Part shown: in pieces, positions 16,350-24,909 of the stretch | How positions within the stretch are numbered: the stretch's first letter is position 1 | Layout: each line of letters begins with the position of its first letter | Source of the DNA: Deltaproteobacteria bacterium | GTDB lineage: Bacteria; Desulfobacterota; Syntrophobacteria; BM002 | Length of the DNA: 37,510 nucleotides | Direction of reading: 5' to 3' | NCBI GenBank assembly: GCA_019309045.1 | Contig: JAFDGZ010000036.1 | Coordinates: 1 to 37,510 of the forward strand | The notes under the pieces: model-generated | Databases searched by the model: none | The model's input: the letters and a program-made list of their open reading frames with translations, nothing else | What the model was told of the DNA's origin: nothing | Translations under genes and position numbers: made by a program

Positions 16350-17756
16350 ATGAGACTGAGTGACATCAAGCATTTGGCGAAAGAGGGAGAGTCAAGCACT
16401 GTCGAGTTCAAGAAATCAACGGGGCAGCTTAGTCGCGCCGCAGAAACGATTTGCGCGTTTCTTAATGATGAAGGCGGCAGAGTCATCATTGGTGTCACGC
16501 CCGAAGGAAAAATAGTCGGCCAGCAAGTTACAGATAAAACGCTGAGGGACATTGCAACTATGCTTCAAAAGTTCGAGCCGCCAGCACCTGTTTCAACCAT
16601 CCGCATTCCAATTGCCAATTCCAAGCTTGAGCTGATTGTATTGGAAGCGAGGCCTTCAGAGGAAGCACGGCCATTCACCCTTAGTGGGCGTCCATACTAT
16701 CGAATTGGGACAACGACCTCAGTTATGCCCCAAGAACGCTACCAAGAACTTTTGCTAGCTCGCATTCATAGTCGGCACCGGTGGGAAAATGCGCAGGCGG
16801 ATATGATTGACATAGGCCAACTGGACCACGAAGAGATTCTGCGAACCATGCGAGCGGGCGTTGCGGCTGGCCGGCTGCCTCAGTCCACAGGCCAAGATAT
16901 CGGGGACATCCTCGAAAAAATGGGACTCAGCGTCAACCGGCAAATAGTCAACGCAGCTGTGGTGCTTTTTGGAAGGCGCTTTTTGCCAGAGTATCCTCAA
17001 TGCCAGCTTCGAATGGCGCGCTTCAAAGGAATTGACAAAGCAGAATTTCTCGATAATCGACAGGTCCAAGGTCACGCTTTTCAGCTCCTTGATGAAGCTA
17101 TGCTTTTCCTTCAGCGACATCTTCCAGTGGCTGGAAGAATTCAACCGGGGCTGTTTGAACGCATCGACGAGCCGCTTTTTCCAGCTGCTGCTCTTCGTGA
17201 GGCACTTGTCAACGCCTTCTGCCACAGAGATTATGCGCACGCTGGTGGAGCCGTGAGCATAGCCATATACGATGATAGGTTGGAAATTTGGAGCGATGGC
17301 TCCCTTCCTTTTGGCTTGCGTGTTGAGGATCTTAAGCGGGATCACCCTTCGCGGCCTCGCAATCCCTTAATTGCTGATGTCTTCTATCGCCGGGGCCTGG
17401 TCGAGCGGTGGGGCCGTGGCACGCAATCGATCGTGGATCTCTGTGTTAGGGCTGGCCACCCGGAACCAGAGTTCGTTGAGCAAGCAGGAGCGGTGGGAGT
17501 CCTTTTCTTGCCCAGCGAATATATTGCACCTCATCGGGTTGCACATGATTTGACGGCAAGGCAACGAGAGATTCTACAGATCCTAGCGGGAAGCTACGAT
17601 CTGCCTTTACGCTTCATTATGAAAGCACTCAAGGATCCTCCCGCGTCAGCCACTGTAAGAGATGACCTCTACCACCTAAAACGACTTGGTCTAATTGATT
17701 CAAAGGGGCATGGTAGAGGTGCGGTTTGGTTTTTAGTGAAGAGGCCTCCGGAATAG
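16350..17756 (+). CDS. AlbA_2 / HATPase predicted transcriptional regulator (COG2865-like)
   Basis: A 468-residue protein. Residues 10-120 form the AlbA_2 (Schlafen-type) nucleic-acid-binding domain: EGESSTVEFKKSTGQLSRAAETICAFLNDEGGRVIIGV. A GHKL ATPase-like domain follows, with REALVNAFCHRDYAHAGGAVSI and DDRLEIWSDGSLPFGL, then RNPLIADVFYRRGLVERWGRGTQ. The C-terminus (LTARQREILQIL to LGLIDSKGHGRGA) is a winged helix. This architecture is widespread in accessory regions and is often described as an ATP-binding or putative DNA-binding regulator. Some relatives are found among defence genes, but a role here is not shown. It is probably a single-gene unit, followed by tandem repeats at its stop codon. 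Confidence 0.88.
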   Translation: MRLSDIKHLAKEGESSTVEFKKSTGQLSRAAETICAFLNDEGGRVIIGVTPEGKIVGQQVTDKTLRDIATMLQKFEPPAPVSTIRIPIANSKLELIVLEARPSEEARPFTLSGRPYYRIGTTTSVMPQERYQELLLARIHSRHRWENAQADMIDIGQLDHEEILRTMRAGVAAGRLPQSTGQDIGDILEKMGLSVNRQIVNAAVVLFGRRFLPEYPQCQLRMARFKGIDKAEFLDNRQVQGHAFQLLDEAMLFLQRHLPVAGRIQPGLFERIDEPLFPAAALREALVNAFCHRDYAHAGGAVSIAIYDDRLEIWSDGSLPFGLRVEDLKRDHPSRPRNPLIADVFYRRGLVERWGRGTQSIVDLCVRAGHPEPEFVEQAGAVGVLFLPSEYIAPHRVAHDLTARQREILQILAGSYDLPLRFIMKALKDPPASATVRDDLYHLKRLGLIDSKGHGRGAVWFLVKRPPE

Positions 17757-17804
17757 GCTGGAATAAGCTGGTGAATAAGCTGGAATAAGCTGGTGAATAA
17801 GCTG
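17751..17804. repeat. Short tandem repeat at the end of the AlbA_2 gene
   Basis: Units gaataagctg (10 bases) and gaataagctggt (12 bases) alternate: 17751-17760 (one change), 17761-17772, 17773-17782, 17783-17794 and 17795-17804. The stop codon of the upstream gene lies inside the first unit. Slipped-strand expansion is the simplest origin. The following 17805-18158 holds further low-complexity sequence (repeated accgtttac near 17876-17902 and cccgggtctc near 18069-18109) and no gene. Confidence 0.9.
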
Positions 17805-18158
17805 GAACGCGGTTTACCCCATGACTGTCACGAGTTGCAGACATCCTATTTTGAGCAAAGGATGGTTTCTACCGTTCACCGTTTACTGTTTACCGTTTAC
17901 CAGTTTAACGACTTCAACGGTTTGAACGATTTGTCGCACGCTATGCGCCATACGCTCTACGCTTCCCCGGATGGGAAGAACTATGGCACGTGGAGGCCAA
18001 TTAGCAAGGCAGTGGCGAACTACTCAGACACTTGTTTCCTCTAGGCAGGGCCGAGGGGCAAGTCTTGTATCCCGGGTCTCGGGCTCCGAGTCCTGTGTCC
18101 CGGGTCTCACGTCTCGCGTCAAATCAGGGCGTTGGACCTGGGATTGGAACTCTGAACC

Positions 18159-18547
18159 ATGGCCAAAATAGAACGCTTTGGAGATATTGAGGCGTGGAAG
18201 AAAGCTCATGAACTCACCAGGGCTATATATAGAGTTAGCTCCGCCTGAGACTTTGCCCGTGATTCGGTCTCAGGGATCAGATAAGACGGGCAGCAGTCTC
18301 GGCGATGTCGAATATCGCAGAAGGATTTGAACGTGGTGGTGATATGGAGTTCCGACAGTTTCTGGCCATCGCCAAAGGCTCTGCTGGTGAAGTAAAGGCC
18401 CAGCTCTATGTGGCACTCGACGCACAATTCATTTCTCTAGAGGAATTTGACAGCCTGTATGCCCTGGCGCAAGAAGTCGGTCAACTGATTGGTGGCTTGA
18501 TGCGATATCTGTCTTCTTCCGGCTATAAGGGGAGCAAATTCAAATGA
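18159..18547 (+). pseudogene. Four-helix-bundle (23S rRNA IVP-type) protein, broken
   Basis: From the ATG at 18159 the frame reads MAKIERFGDIEAWKKAHELT, runs on through RAIYRVSSA and stops at TGA (18246-18248). It continues as DFARDS and then must shift by one base near 18264 to give GLRDQIRRAAVSAMSNIAEG and an intact remainder ending YKGSKFK at 18547. The joined protein is a four-helix-bundle (S23/IVP) protein. Two lesions, one nonsense and one single-base deletion, mean it is dead. Such genes are common in accessory DNA and are often flanked by repeats, as here. The internal ATG at 18305 could express only the last 80 residues. Confidence 0.85.
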
Positions 18548-18618
18548 AGTCTGGAGTCCAACGTCTCGGGTCATACCAGGTATTTCGGTGACTTCGGACT
18601 CGGGACTCAAGACCCGGG
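18522..18618. repeat. Dispersed repeat, copy B
   Basis: Matches copy A (16078-16181) apart from 7 missing bases after 'gtccaacg'. It begins inside the last codons of the four-helix-bundle pseudogene and extends into a GC-rich non-coding tail with repeated 'gactcggg' and 'cccgagactc' motifs up to about 18650. Confidence 0.8.
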
Positions 18619-18828
18619 GCCCGAGACTCAGGGCCCGAGACTCAGGCCCTCTCTATATCGAGCGCTTTTGACCGGATCTGTCAATCTCCTGGATTATACA
18701 ATACACAGTTGGAAGGTGAAAAAATGGTTGATCGATTAAATACTGGGAGGACTGATTAGTTTTAGAGGAACCTTCAAAGGCAATCTCTGACATTGAGATT
18801 TAAAGCAAAAGCGAGAGCAGATAGTGGA

Positions 18829-19000
18829 ATGCCGTTATCTACCGGCCATCCCTTGGTGGATGTGGGCCTTGCCACAGTTACGGCCTTTGATGGCAAGAAG
18901 AGACCCGAGGATCTGAACAAACAAGACTTTGACGCCATAGCAGACTTACATGGCCTAGAACTACGTGGTAAACCCACTGAAGTCGTTTCTGACCATGGCA
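18829..19000 (+). pseudogene. Remnant of a cas8b1/cst1 5' end
   Basis: From ATGCCG at 18829, about 170 bases match the start of the intact cas8 gene (31406-31584). I count roughly nine in ten bases equal by eye. The remnant reads MPLSTGHPLVDVGLATVTAF, stays in frame for about 45 residues, then has one extra T near 18951 and a CAG-to-TAG change, so both frames are closed. Similarity ends near 19000. It lacks a 9-base duplication present in the intact copy. It is a decayed partial copy from a type I-B locus that lies immediately before the truncated cas3 and the III-D operon. Confidence 0.88.
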
Positions 19001-19175
19001 TTATCGGATAGCGGACTTACTTTTAGCTCCTCTCAGGCGGTGTTTAAAGCTTCTTTTTGTGCTCAGGACGCAGGAACAGTGATAACCTGGATAAAATTTG
19101 ATCCAGTTGGGGCAAGATAAGAGTTGATTCAATATGTTGGTTTCGACAGCAAAATAGTTTTTCGAAGCTAATCCA

Positions 19176-19868
19176 ATGCAATTGTATCCATTTCAACAAC
19201 AAGCATGCGATTTGATCTTATCCGGCAGGTCTGTGGTTCTCCAGGCACCGACGGGTGCCGGTAAGACGCGCGCCGCCCTTTATCCTTTTTTCCTGGCCTG
19301 GGAGCGCGGCCAGGATTTCCCCCGCAAGTGTATCTATTCCGTGCCGCTGAGGGTGTTGGCCAACCAGTTCTGGGACGAATACACGGACCGCAGGCGCCAT
19401 TGCGGCCTCACTCGCCCCATGGATGTGACGGTCCAGACCGGCGCCCGCCCTGAGGACCCACGCCTTGAGGGCAACCTGATCTTTACTACCATCGACCAGA
19501 CACTGAGCAACTTTCTCAACATCCCCTACTCCCTGAGCCTGGGGCAGGGCAACCTCAACGCCGGGGCCATACTCTCCTCCTACCTGATCTTTGATGAGCT
19601 CCACCTCTTTGACCCTGACTCCAGCTTGCCGACTACAATCCATCTCCTGCGGCTGCTTCGCGGCATCGTCCCGTTCATCGCCATGAGCGCCACGCTCTCT
19701 GGGGAGATGATCGAAGCTCTGTCCCGGGAGTTGGATGCCGAGCCGCTGGTGCTCCCTCCGGAGGACCTCGCCGCCATCCCCTCGCAGCAGAAAACACGCC
19801 GCGTGCATACCGTGGAGGCCGGGCTGATGGCCGAGTTAGCAACCTACTTTTCGCTGGAGGGCAGTTGA
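19176..19868 (+). pseudogene. Truncated Cas3-type helicase (first RecA domain only)
   Basis: A 230-residue frame with Walker A QAPTGAGKTRAAL (residues about 23-35), motif Ia YSVPLRVLANQF, motif II DELHLFD and motif III MSATLSGEM. These mark it as the N-terminal RecA domain of a Cas3-like helicase. It has no HD nuclease domain in front and stops at 19868, before the second RecA domain (motifs IV to VI). A working Cas3 needs both RecA domains, so this is probably a gene remnant, though the frame itself is intact. It differs strongly from the complete cas3 at 34790, so it comes from another system. No strong Shine-Dalgarno precedes the ATG. 19869-20081 holds nothing convincing. Confidence 0.75.
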
Positions 19869-20081
19869 GGAAACGGGAATGAATTTCCAAAAGATTTGGG
19901 AATGAGGCTTAAGATAGGGAGGAAGGTTCTTAGTACAATGTACAATGAATGTGTACCTCAATTCATAGGGGGAGGTCAGGAATGGCTAAAGCACGAAGGC
20001 TGACGATAACACTGGAAGCGCTGATGTCGGTAGTTTTGGGAGGTGGGCATCTGCTAACTCGATCCTGCAGAGGAGGCCACT

Positions 20082-21746
20082 ATGGAACAAAATGAACATT
20101 GGGTCCTCCTTCATGGCGATGTGGACACTATCAAAGATTTCGTTTTCGAGACATCTTCCCTGCCTCAGATTCGCGGTGGCAGCCAGTTGTTGCTGGAATG
20201 CGAAGACGAGGTCACGAAAAAAGTCGAAACGCTCGGCGGCGAGAAAATCTACTGTTCAGGGGGCAGCTTCCTCTTCGAGATCCCTGCAGATAAAGTTGGG
20301 GCAGCGAAGGGAGATATTGAAAACATCTACCTGGAGCGCACGCTGGCAGCAACGGTAACGATAGCCCACGAAAGTGGCTCATCGCTCCCTGATCCCCAAA
20401 ACACTCCCCAAGAGGGATGGGCCAAACGGCTCTGGGATGCCCATCAACAGGTTCAACAGAGCGGCGATTTTGCCCGACGGGTGGCCTTTCTCAGCGCCCA
20501 CGTCCGCAAGGCGAAGAACCAAAAGCGCAGCTCCCCCTTCTTCGAGGCCTTTCCCTTCGGCAAGCGGTGTGATGCCTGCGGCAAACGCGTCACCCTGGAA
20601 GAGATTACCCGTCGGGAGCCGGAGGAGCAAGAACGGGAGGAGTTGGTAGCCCTGTGTGCGGTTTGTCTGCAACGGCACAGGACAGGGGTGCGGAGTGGTA
20701 AGCAGCATGTTCGGGGCCGATTTAATGAGCGTTTTTCTCATCAATACGCCCCGACAGCCAATCATCCTCCGGATCTCGATCACCTGGTGAGAAGCGCCCG
20801 CCGCAGTTATGTGGCCTTCCTCTACGCCGATGGGAATGACATCGGTCGGTTGTTGCAACAGGTCCGCAGCAAAGAGGAATTCGCGGCCCTCTCCAGGGCG
20901 CTGGAAGAGGGAACCCAACAAGCTTTGTTTAAGGCCTTGCAGCAGGCGTGCGGTCAAGAACTACAAAAGAACAATGGGTACTGGCCTTTTGAAATCGTCA
21001 ATGTCGGCGGCGACGATGTGACGCTCTTGATTCAGGCAGGCTACGCCTGGGAAGTTGCGGTGAAATTCCTGGAAGAATTCGAGGCACGGATTAAGGTCCT
21101 TGTGATGGACACACTGGGCTACTGGCTGGAAGGTTGGCCGGAGAAGATCACGGCCTCCTGTGGCATCGCGATTGCTGATGTCAAACACCCGGTTCGCTAC
21201 CTGGAGTATCTGGCCAGCGATCTGCTCAAGAGGGCGAAGCGGGAGGCCAAAGCGAGTGCAGAACGTCCCCAGAGTGCAGTAACATTTCTCTGGCTGCCTA
21301 ACCCGGTCGCCGCAGAGAAGGCAGAGCCTCTGATGAGTTACTATCAGCGTGGGGATAATAGGCTCACAGCCAGGCCGTATACCCTTGAACGGGCCGAAAA
21401 ACTCACACATCTGGTTCAAGAAGCATCCCAATGGCCCAGGGTGCGGGCGTTGCGCCACCGGTGGGGTGAAGCCTTGGACAGGGGGATGTTGGTCTCACTG
21501 AACACGGTCTATTACGATATTGCACGTAGGGGAGATGAGGATCGTGTCCAGTTAACCCGTTTCTTGTCGGAAGTGGGCAGATCGGCGGAGCAACAGGGAT
21601 ATTGGACAACTCCGCCGGGCCCTCTCTGGCAGCTTTTTGAGAAAGACAACAAAAAACCCGGCTTCAGAACCGCCTTGCTCGACGTGTTGGAACTGGCCGA
21701 ATTGCGTGCGATGCGGCCGGATGTGCCAGAAGAGGAGGAACGCTGA
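20082..21746 (+). CDS. cas10: Cas10 of a type III-D CRISPR-Cas system
   Basis: A 554-residue Cas10. The first Palm-like domain begins at once (WVLLHGDVDTIKDFVF, then SLPQIRGGSQLLL), so there is no N-terminal HD DNase domain. A zinc ribbon follows, with CDAC at 163-166 and CAVC at 192-195. The second Palm domain has YADGNDIGRLL near 248-258 and an intact GGDD at 309-312, so cyclic oligoadenylate synthesis from ATP is expected on target RNA binding. The helical C-terminal domain ends at 554. It opens the III-D operon; AGGAGG lies 7 bases before the ATG. The next gene overlaps it by one base (TGATG). Confidence 0.93.
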   Translation: MEQNEHWVLLHGDVDTIKDFVFETSSLPQIRGGSQLLLECEDEVTKKVETLGGEKIYCSGGSFLFEIPADKVGAAKGDIENIYLERTLAATVTIAHESGSSLPDPQNTPQEGWAKRLWDAHQQVQQSGDFARRVAFLSAHVRKAKNQKRSSPFFEAFPFGKRCDACGKRVTLEEITRREPEEQEREELVALCAVCLQRHRTGVRSGKQHVRGRFNERFSHQYAPTANHPPDLDHLVRSARRSYVAFLYADGNDIGRLLQQVRSKEEFAALSRALEEGTQQALFKALQQACGQELQKNNGYWPFEIVNVGGDDVTLLIQAGYAWEVAVKFLEEFEARIKVLVMDTLGYWLEGWPEKITASCGIAIADVKHPVRYLEYLASDLLKRAKREAKASAERPQSAVTFLWLPNPVAAEKAEPLMSYYQRGDNRLTARPYTLERAEKLTHLVQEASQWPRVRALRHRWGEALDRGMLVSLNTVYYDIARRGDEDRVQLTRFLSEVGRSAEQQGYWTTPPGPLWQLFEKDNKKPGFRTALLDVLELAELRAMRPDVPEEEER

Positions 21747-22408
21747 TGCAGCACCTGCGCTTGGAATTGCATTTCATTTTGGATACCGCCTTTCATACCA
21801 CTGGAAATCGCTGGCGCTGGGGGGCGGACAAGGCGCTGGCGATGGCGCCTGACGACACCTATGTCATCCCCGCCACCACCCTAAAAGGGACCTTGCGGGA
21901 CCGGGCCGAGATGCTCCTGCGCACCTGGGGACAAGACGTGTGCAGCGGGCCGACACCGAACACGATGTGCTCCGAACCGGACCGGCTTTGTCCCGTCTGC
22001 CAGGTTTTCGGGAATCCGCGTTTCCCTTCACCACTTTGCTTTCAGGATGGACGATTCGAGCCAGATGTAGTGGCCCAGATCCGCAGTGGGATTTCCATCA
22101 GTCGCCAGCGGCACGCTGCCCTGCCAAGACGCCTGTTCTTTGTCGAAACCACTTCACCAGGCCCGCTGGAAGCCATAGCAATCTGCGAAGGATACTTCCC
22201 GAACCGGGAGAGCGCCCTGCTAGGCTGTGCGCTGGTCATCTTGGCCGCGCAATGGATGCCCGCCGTCGGTGGGGGGCGCACGCGAGGCCTGGGATGGATA
22301 GAGAAAATAAAGGTTGAGGTTACTCTGAACAGTGAGCCGGTTCCTCAACAACAATTGGAAACGCTCTGGCGTGAATGGTCAGGAGGGCACAATGTGGCTG
22401 AAGATTAA
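21746..22408 (+). CDS. cas7: Cas7-like RAMP protein, Csm3 type (III-D)
   Basis: A 220-residue RAMP subunit of the effector backbone. The RRM-like start (LRLELHFILDTAFHTTG), YVIPATTLKGTLRDRAE, LCPVCQVFGNPRF and the C-terminal GGGRTRGLGWIEKI are family hallmarks. Asp28 in WGADKAL is positioned like the target-RNA-cleaving Asp of Csm3. It overlaps cas10 by one base and csx10 by 17 bases. Confidence 0.88.
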   Translation: MQHLRLELHFILDTAFHTTGNRWRWGADKALAMAPDDTYVIPATTLKGTLRDRAEMLLRTWGQDVCSGPTPNTMCSEPDRLCPVCQVFGNPRFPSPLCFQDGRFEPDVVAQIRSGISISRQRHAALPRRLFFVETTSPGPLEAIAICEGYFPNRESALLGCALVILAAQWMPAVGGGRTRGLGWIEKIKVEVTLNSEPVPQQQLETLWREWSGGHNVAED

Positions 22409-23600
22409 ACCGGAAGTGCCTTTGATTCTGGGCGACGTACGGGCCGGTTCTCAGTTCTTGAGTTCGATCCATTACATCCCAGGCCGGGTGCTCCGAGGCG
22501 CTTGGGCGGAATGGCTTCAGGCTCAAGATCAGCAGAACATCCTGCCCACTGTCGAACGCGTGCGTATCGGGAACTTCTTCCCTACGACCGAGTGGCGTCC
22601 GATACGCTACACGTTTCCACTGCCACTTAGCGCTCTGACGTGCAAACGGAAGAGCGGCTTTCTTAGAGAGCCGCATAAAGAGAACCCGGGCCACGGTGTC
22701 GTGGACACACTGTTACCTCAACTGGCCTATTCGCTTCTGGAAGAGGCGGGTGCTCGCTTCTCCGTCCCCTTCGCTTTGACCTGTATCGAATGTGGCGACC
22801 GGATGGAACCGGCGGGCGGCTTCTACACCCTCTACCGAGATGGCTCCACTGAGCGCTACGCTCAGATACAACTGCGCTACCACGCACAGACCAAAGTAGG
22901 CCTCAGCCGGCACCGTCGCGCCGCCGTAGAGCAGATGTTGTACACGGCGAGCGCATTGAGCCCGAGGGTGAAATCTCTGCAAGAGGAAGATGAGACGACT
23001 GCACTGATCTTCATGGGGCGTGTGCACGGCGAGAGAGAGGATGTGGAAGCCCTGATAGACGCCGTCAACCACGTCGCCATCGGTGCGCTTCACACCCGGG
23101 GCTATGGCCGCGTGAGAGCGGAAGAAGCCGATGTGGAAGGTTTCCCGGGCATTAAAGAGCGGGTGACGCGGTTCAAGGAGACGCTGGCTCATTGCTGGCA
23201 AGACCTGAAGCGATTGGCTGTCAATGCTGAAGATCTGCCTGAGGGGCCAGAAGGCATCTACTTCTCTGTAGACCTGCTGAGTCCCGGCGTATTCCGGCAA
23301 GGCGGCGTGCCCGGCCTGGTGCCCACGCTGCACATCAACGGCCAGGCGCTGGAGCCGGTGTTCTGGATGACGCGGCCCGACTTGGCCAGCGGCTGGTCGG
23401 CGGGCTGGGGGCTGCCTAAACCCACAAACCTGGCCGCCCGGATGGGCAGCACCTACGTATACCGCTGGGAAGGAGACCCGAAACCCCTTATCACCGCTTT
23501 AGAGCATCTGGAGCGCCGGGGCATCGGTGAACGATGTGACGAGGGCTTTGGCGAGTGTTTGATTTGCCATCCATTTCATCAGGAGGTAGAGGAAAAATGA
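22392..23600 (+). CDS. csx10: Csx10-type Cas5-like RAMP protein (III-D)
   Basis: A 402-residue protein from the ATG at 22392, which has AGGAGG 5 bases upstream. It starts MWLKIKPEVPLILGDVRAGS, then SIHYIPGRVLRGAWAEWL, the standard Csx10 opening. A CIECG pair is seen near residue 137, a second RAMP unit covers the last third, and the Gly-rich end reads ERCDEGFGECLIC. Csx10 is the signature subunit of type III-D and serves as the Cas5-like 5'-handle binder. Its stop overlaps the next ATG (AATGA). Confidence 0.88.
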   Translation: MWLKIKPEVPLILGDVRAGSQFLSSIHYIPGRVLRGAWAEWLQAQDQQNILPTVERVRIGNFFPTTEWRPIRYTFPLPLSALTCKRKSGFLREPHKENPGHGVVDTLLPQLAYSLLEEAGARFSVPFALTCIECGDRMEPAGGFYTLYRDGSTERYAQIQLRYHAQTKVGLSRHRRAAVEQMLYTASALSPRVKSLQEEDETTALIFMGRVHGEREDVEALIDAVNHVAIGALHTRGYGRVRAEEADVEGFPGIKERVTRFKETLAHCWQDLKRLAVNAEDLPEGPEGIYFSVDLLSPGVFRQGGVPGLVPTLHINGQALEPVFWMTRPDLASGWSAGWGLPKPTNLAARMGSTYVYRWEGDPKPLITALEHLERRGIGERCDEGFGECLICHPFHQEVEEK

Positions 23601-24016
23601 GAAAGCTCAAGGCAACGATTCGCCAACGGATCGCGGCGCAGGATGACCAATGGGTCCAAGCGGCAGAATCTTTGGCCCAAAGTTTGTGGAACAGCCTGGA
23701 GAAAAGCGAGAGAAAAGATGGCAAAGTCGGTCAGCTTCGCAATATCCTGGATATTGCCGAATCCAGCGACTCCTGGGAAGCCCTGAAGCTGTTCATACGC
23801 TATCAAGCGGCTCGCGGACAACTAGGAAAAAAGAAGGGACGGCAGTGGGCAGAGGGTACTATCCAGCAATTGGAGGCTCTGCACAACAAGGCCCAAGCAA
23901 TAGCGGACAGCGAGCCCGGCGTGGATCCCAAAGTCGTCCACATAGAAATCGTCTCCCGCGTGCTCGGCTACGCCGTTCGCTGGCACGTGTGGGACGTGAA
24001 AGGAGCCGGACAATGA
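23597..24016 (+). CDS. cas11: Small subunit, Csm2-like Cas11 (III-D)
   Basis: A 139-residue all-helical protein. The central GKVGQLRNILDIAESSD, then SWEALKLFIRYQAARGQL, closely follows the Csm2 pattern of a QLR helix followed by a long helix ending near an Arg/Gly. It should form the inner filament of the III-D complex. GGAGG lies about 10 bases before the ATG; both ends overlap the neighbouring genes by four bases. Confidence 0.8.
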   Translation: MRKLKATIRQRIAAQDDQWVQAAESLAQSLWNSLEKSERKDGKVGQLRNILDIAESSDSWEALKLFIRYQAARGQLGKKKGRQWAEGTIQQLEALHNKAQAIADSEPGVDPKVVHIEIVSRVLGYAVRWHVWDVKGAGQ

Positions 24017-24909
24017 GCGTCTTCGACCGTTTTCAGAACCAGACCCGAATCCAGGCCATCTTAGAGATGCACACGGCCTTGTCGGTGGGAAGCCGTGGCT
24101 CGCTGGAGCCCACGGGAACCGACCTGCCGGTGATGAAAGGCCCAGACGGCGTGCCCTTTATCCCGGGATCTTCCATCAAGGGCGCTTTCCGAGCGCTGGC
24201 CGAGCGCATTCTGCGCACCTTTACAGACCAGTTTGACATTGAAAGGTGTGAAAACGGAGACCCTGTTATCTGGGCCTGTGATCCGCTAGACAAGCCTTGT
24301 GTCCCGGAAAGAAGTCGGGATGACCGAGTAGGGAAAGAGGAACTGTGGCGCGAAGCGGTAGAAAGGGAGCGCCGTGGAGAGGGTTCCGCTGATGCCATTT
24401 TCGCTCAAGAGCTATGGAATCACAGTTGCACTGCCTGCCGGCTCTTCGGCTCGCCCTGGTTCGCTGGACGGGTGGCCTTCAAGGACGCTTTTCTGCTGAA
24501 TGGCGATGAACTGCCGGTGGTCACCCAAATCCGCGATGGTGTGGGCATTGACCGGGACCTGGGTGCCGCCCGCAGCGGAGTCAAGTACGACTTTGAAGTG
24601 GTAGTCCCTGGGGCGCGTTTCGGTTTGGAAATCCTGATGGAGAACGTAGACGACTGGGAACTGGGATTCCTACTCACCATGCTGCGTCTGTGGGAGGACG
24701 GCAACCTGGCGCTCGGCGGGAAGGTCACTCGCGGCCCCGGATGGGGCAAACTAGTGGACACCCAACTGCGACGGCTGGACCAGAACACCTTGCTGGACTA
24801 CTTGCTTCAGGGACAGCAGGAACCTGCGGAGCCGACCGTTTTCATTACGGCATTTCAAGAACACATCGCCAACGCCCTGAAGCAGAACGGGAGGGAGAAC
24901 GATGCATAG
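24013..24909 (+). CDS. cas7: Cas7-like RAMP protein, Csm3 type with likely catalytic Asp (III-D)
   Basis: A 298-residue Cas7 subunit from the ATG at 24013, which overlaps the cas11 stop (ATGA). It shows ALSVGSRGSLEPTGTDLPVM (with Asp37 equivalent to the Csm3 target-RNA-cleaving Asp), PFIPGSSIKGAFRALAE, a CTACRLFGS zinc/thumb motif and the end ALGGKVTRGPGWGKL. An acidic insert (residues about 90-125) makes it longer than ordinary Csm3. It overlaps the next gene by 8 bases. Confidence 0.9.
   Translation: MSVFDRFQNQTRIQAILEMHTALSVGSRGSLEPTGTDLPVMKGPDGVPFIPGSSIKGAFRALAERILRTFTDQFDIERCENGDPVIWACDPLDKPCVPERSRDDRVGKEELWREAVERERRGEGSADAIFAQELWNHSCTACRLFGSPWFAGRVAFKDAFLLNGDELPVVTQIRDGVGIDRDLGAARSGVKYDFEVVVPGARFGLEILMENVDDWELGFLLTMLRLWEDGNLALGGKVTRGPGWGKLVDTQLRRLDQNTLLDYLLQGQQEPAEPTVFITAFQEHIANALKQNGRENDA

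Noticed and set aside
17971-18171. 66-codon frame over the GC-rich repeat before the four-helix-bundle pseudogene
   Set aside because: It translates the 'cccgggtctcg' repeats into low-complexity Arg/Ser sequence and overlaps the pseudogene start.
19982-20095. 37-codon frame starting MAKARRLTITLEALMSVVLG just before cas10
   Set aside because: Too short, ends inside the cas10 start and matches no family I know; may be a fragment of an older gene.
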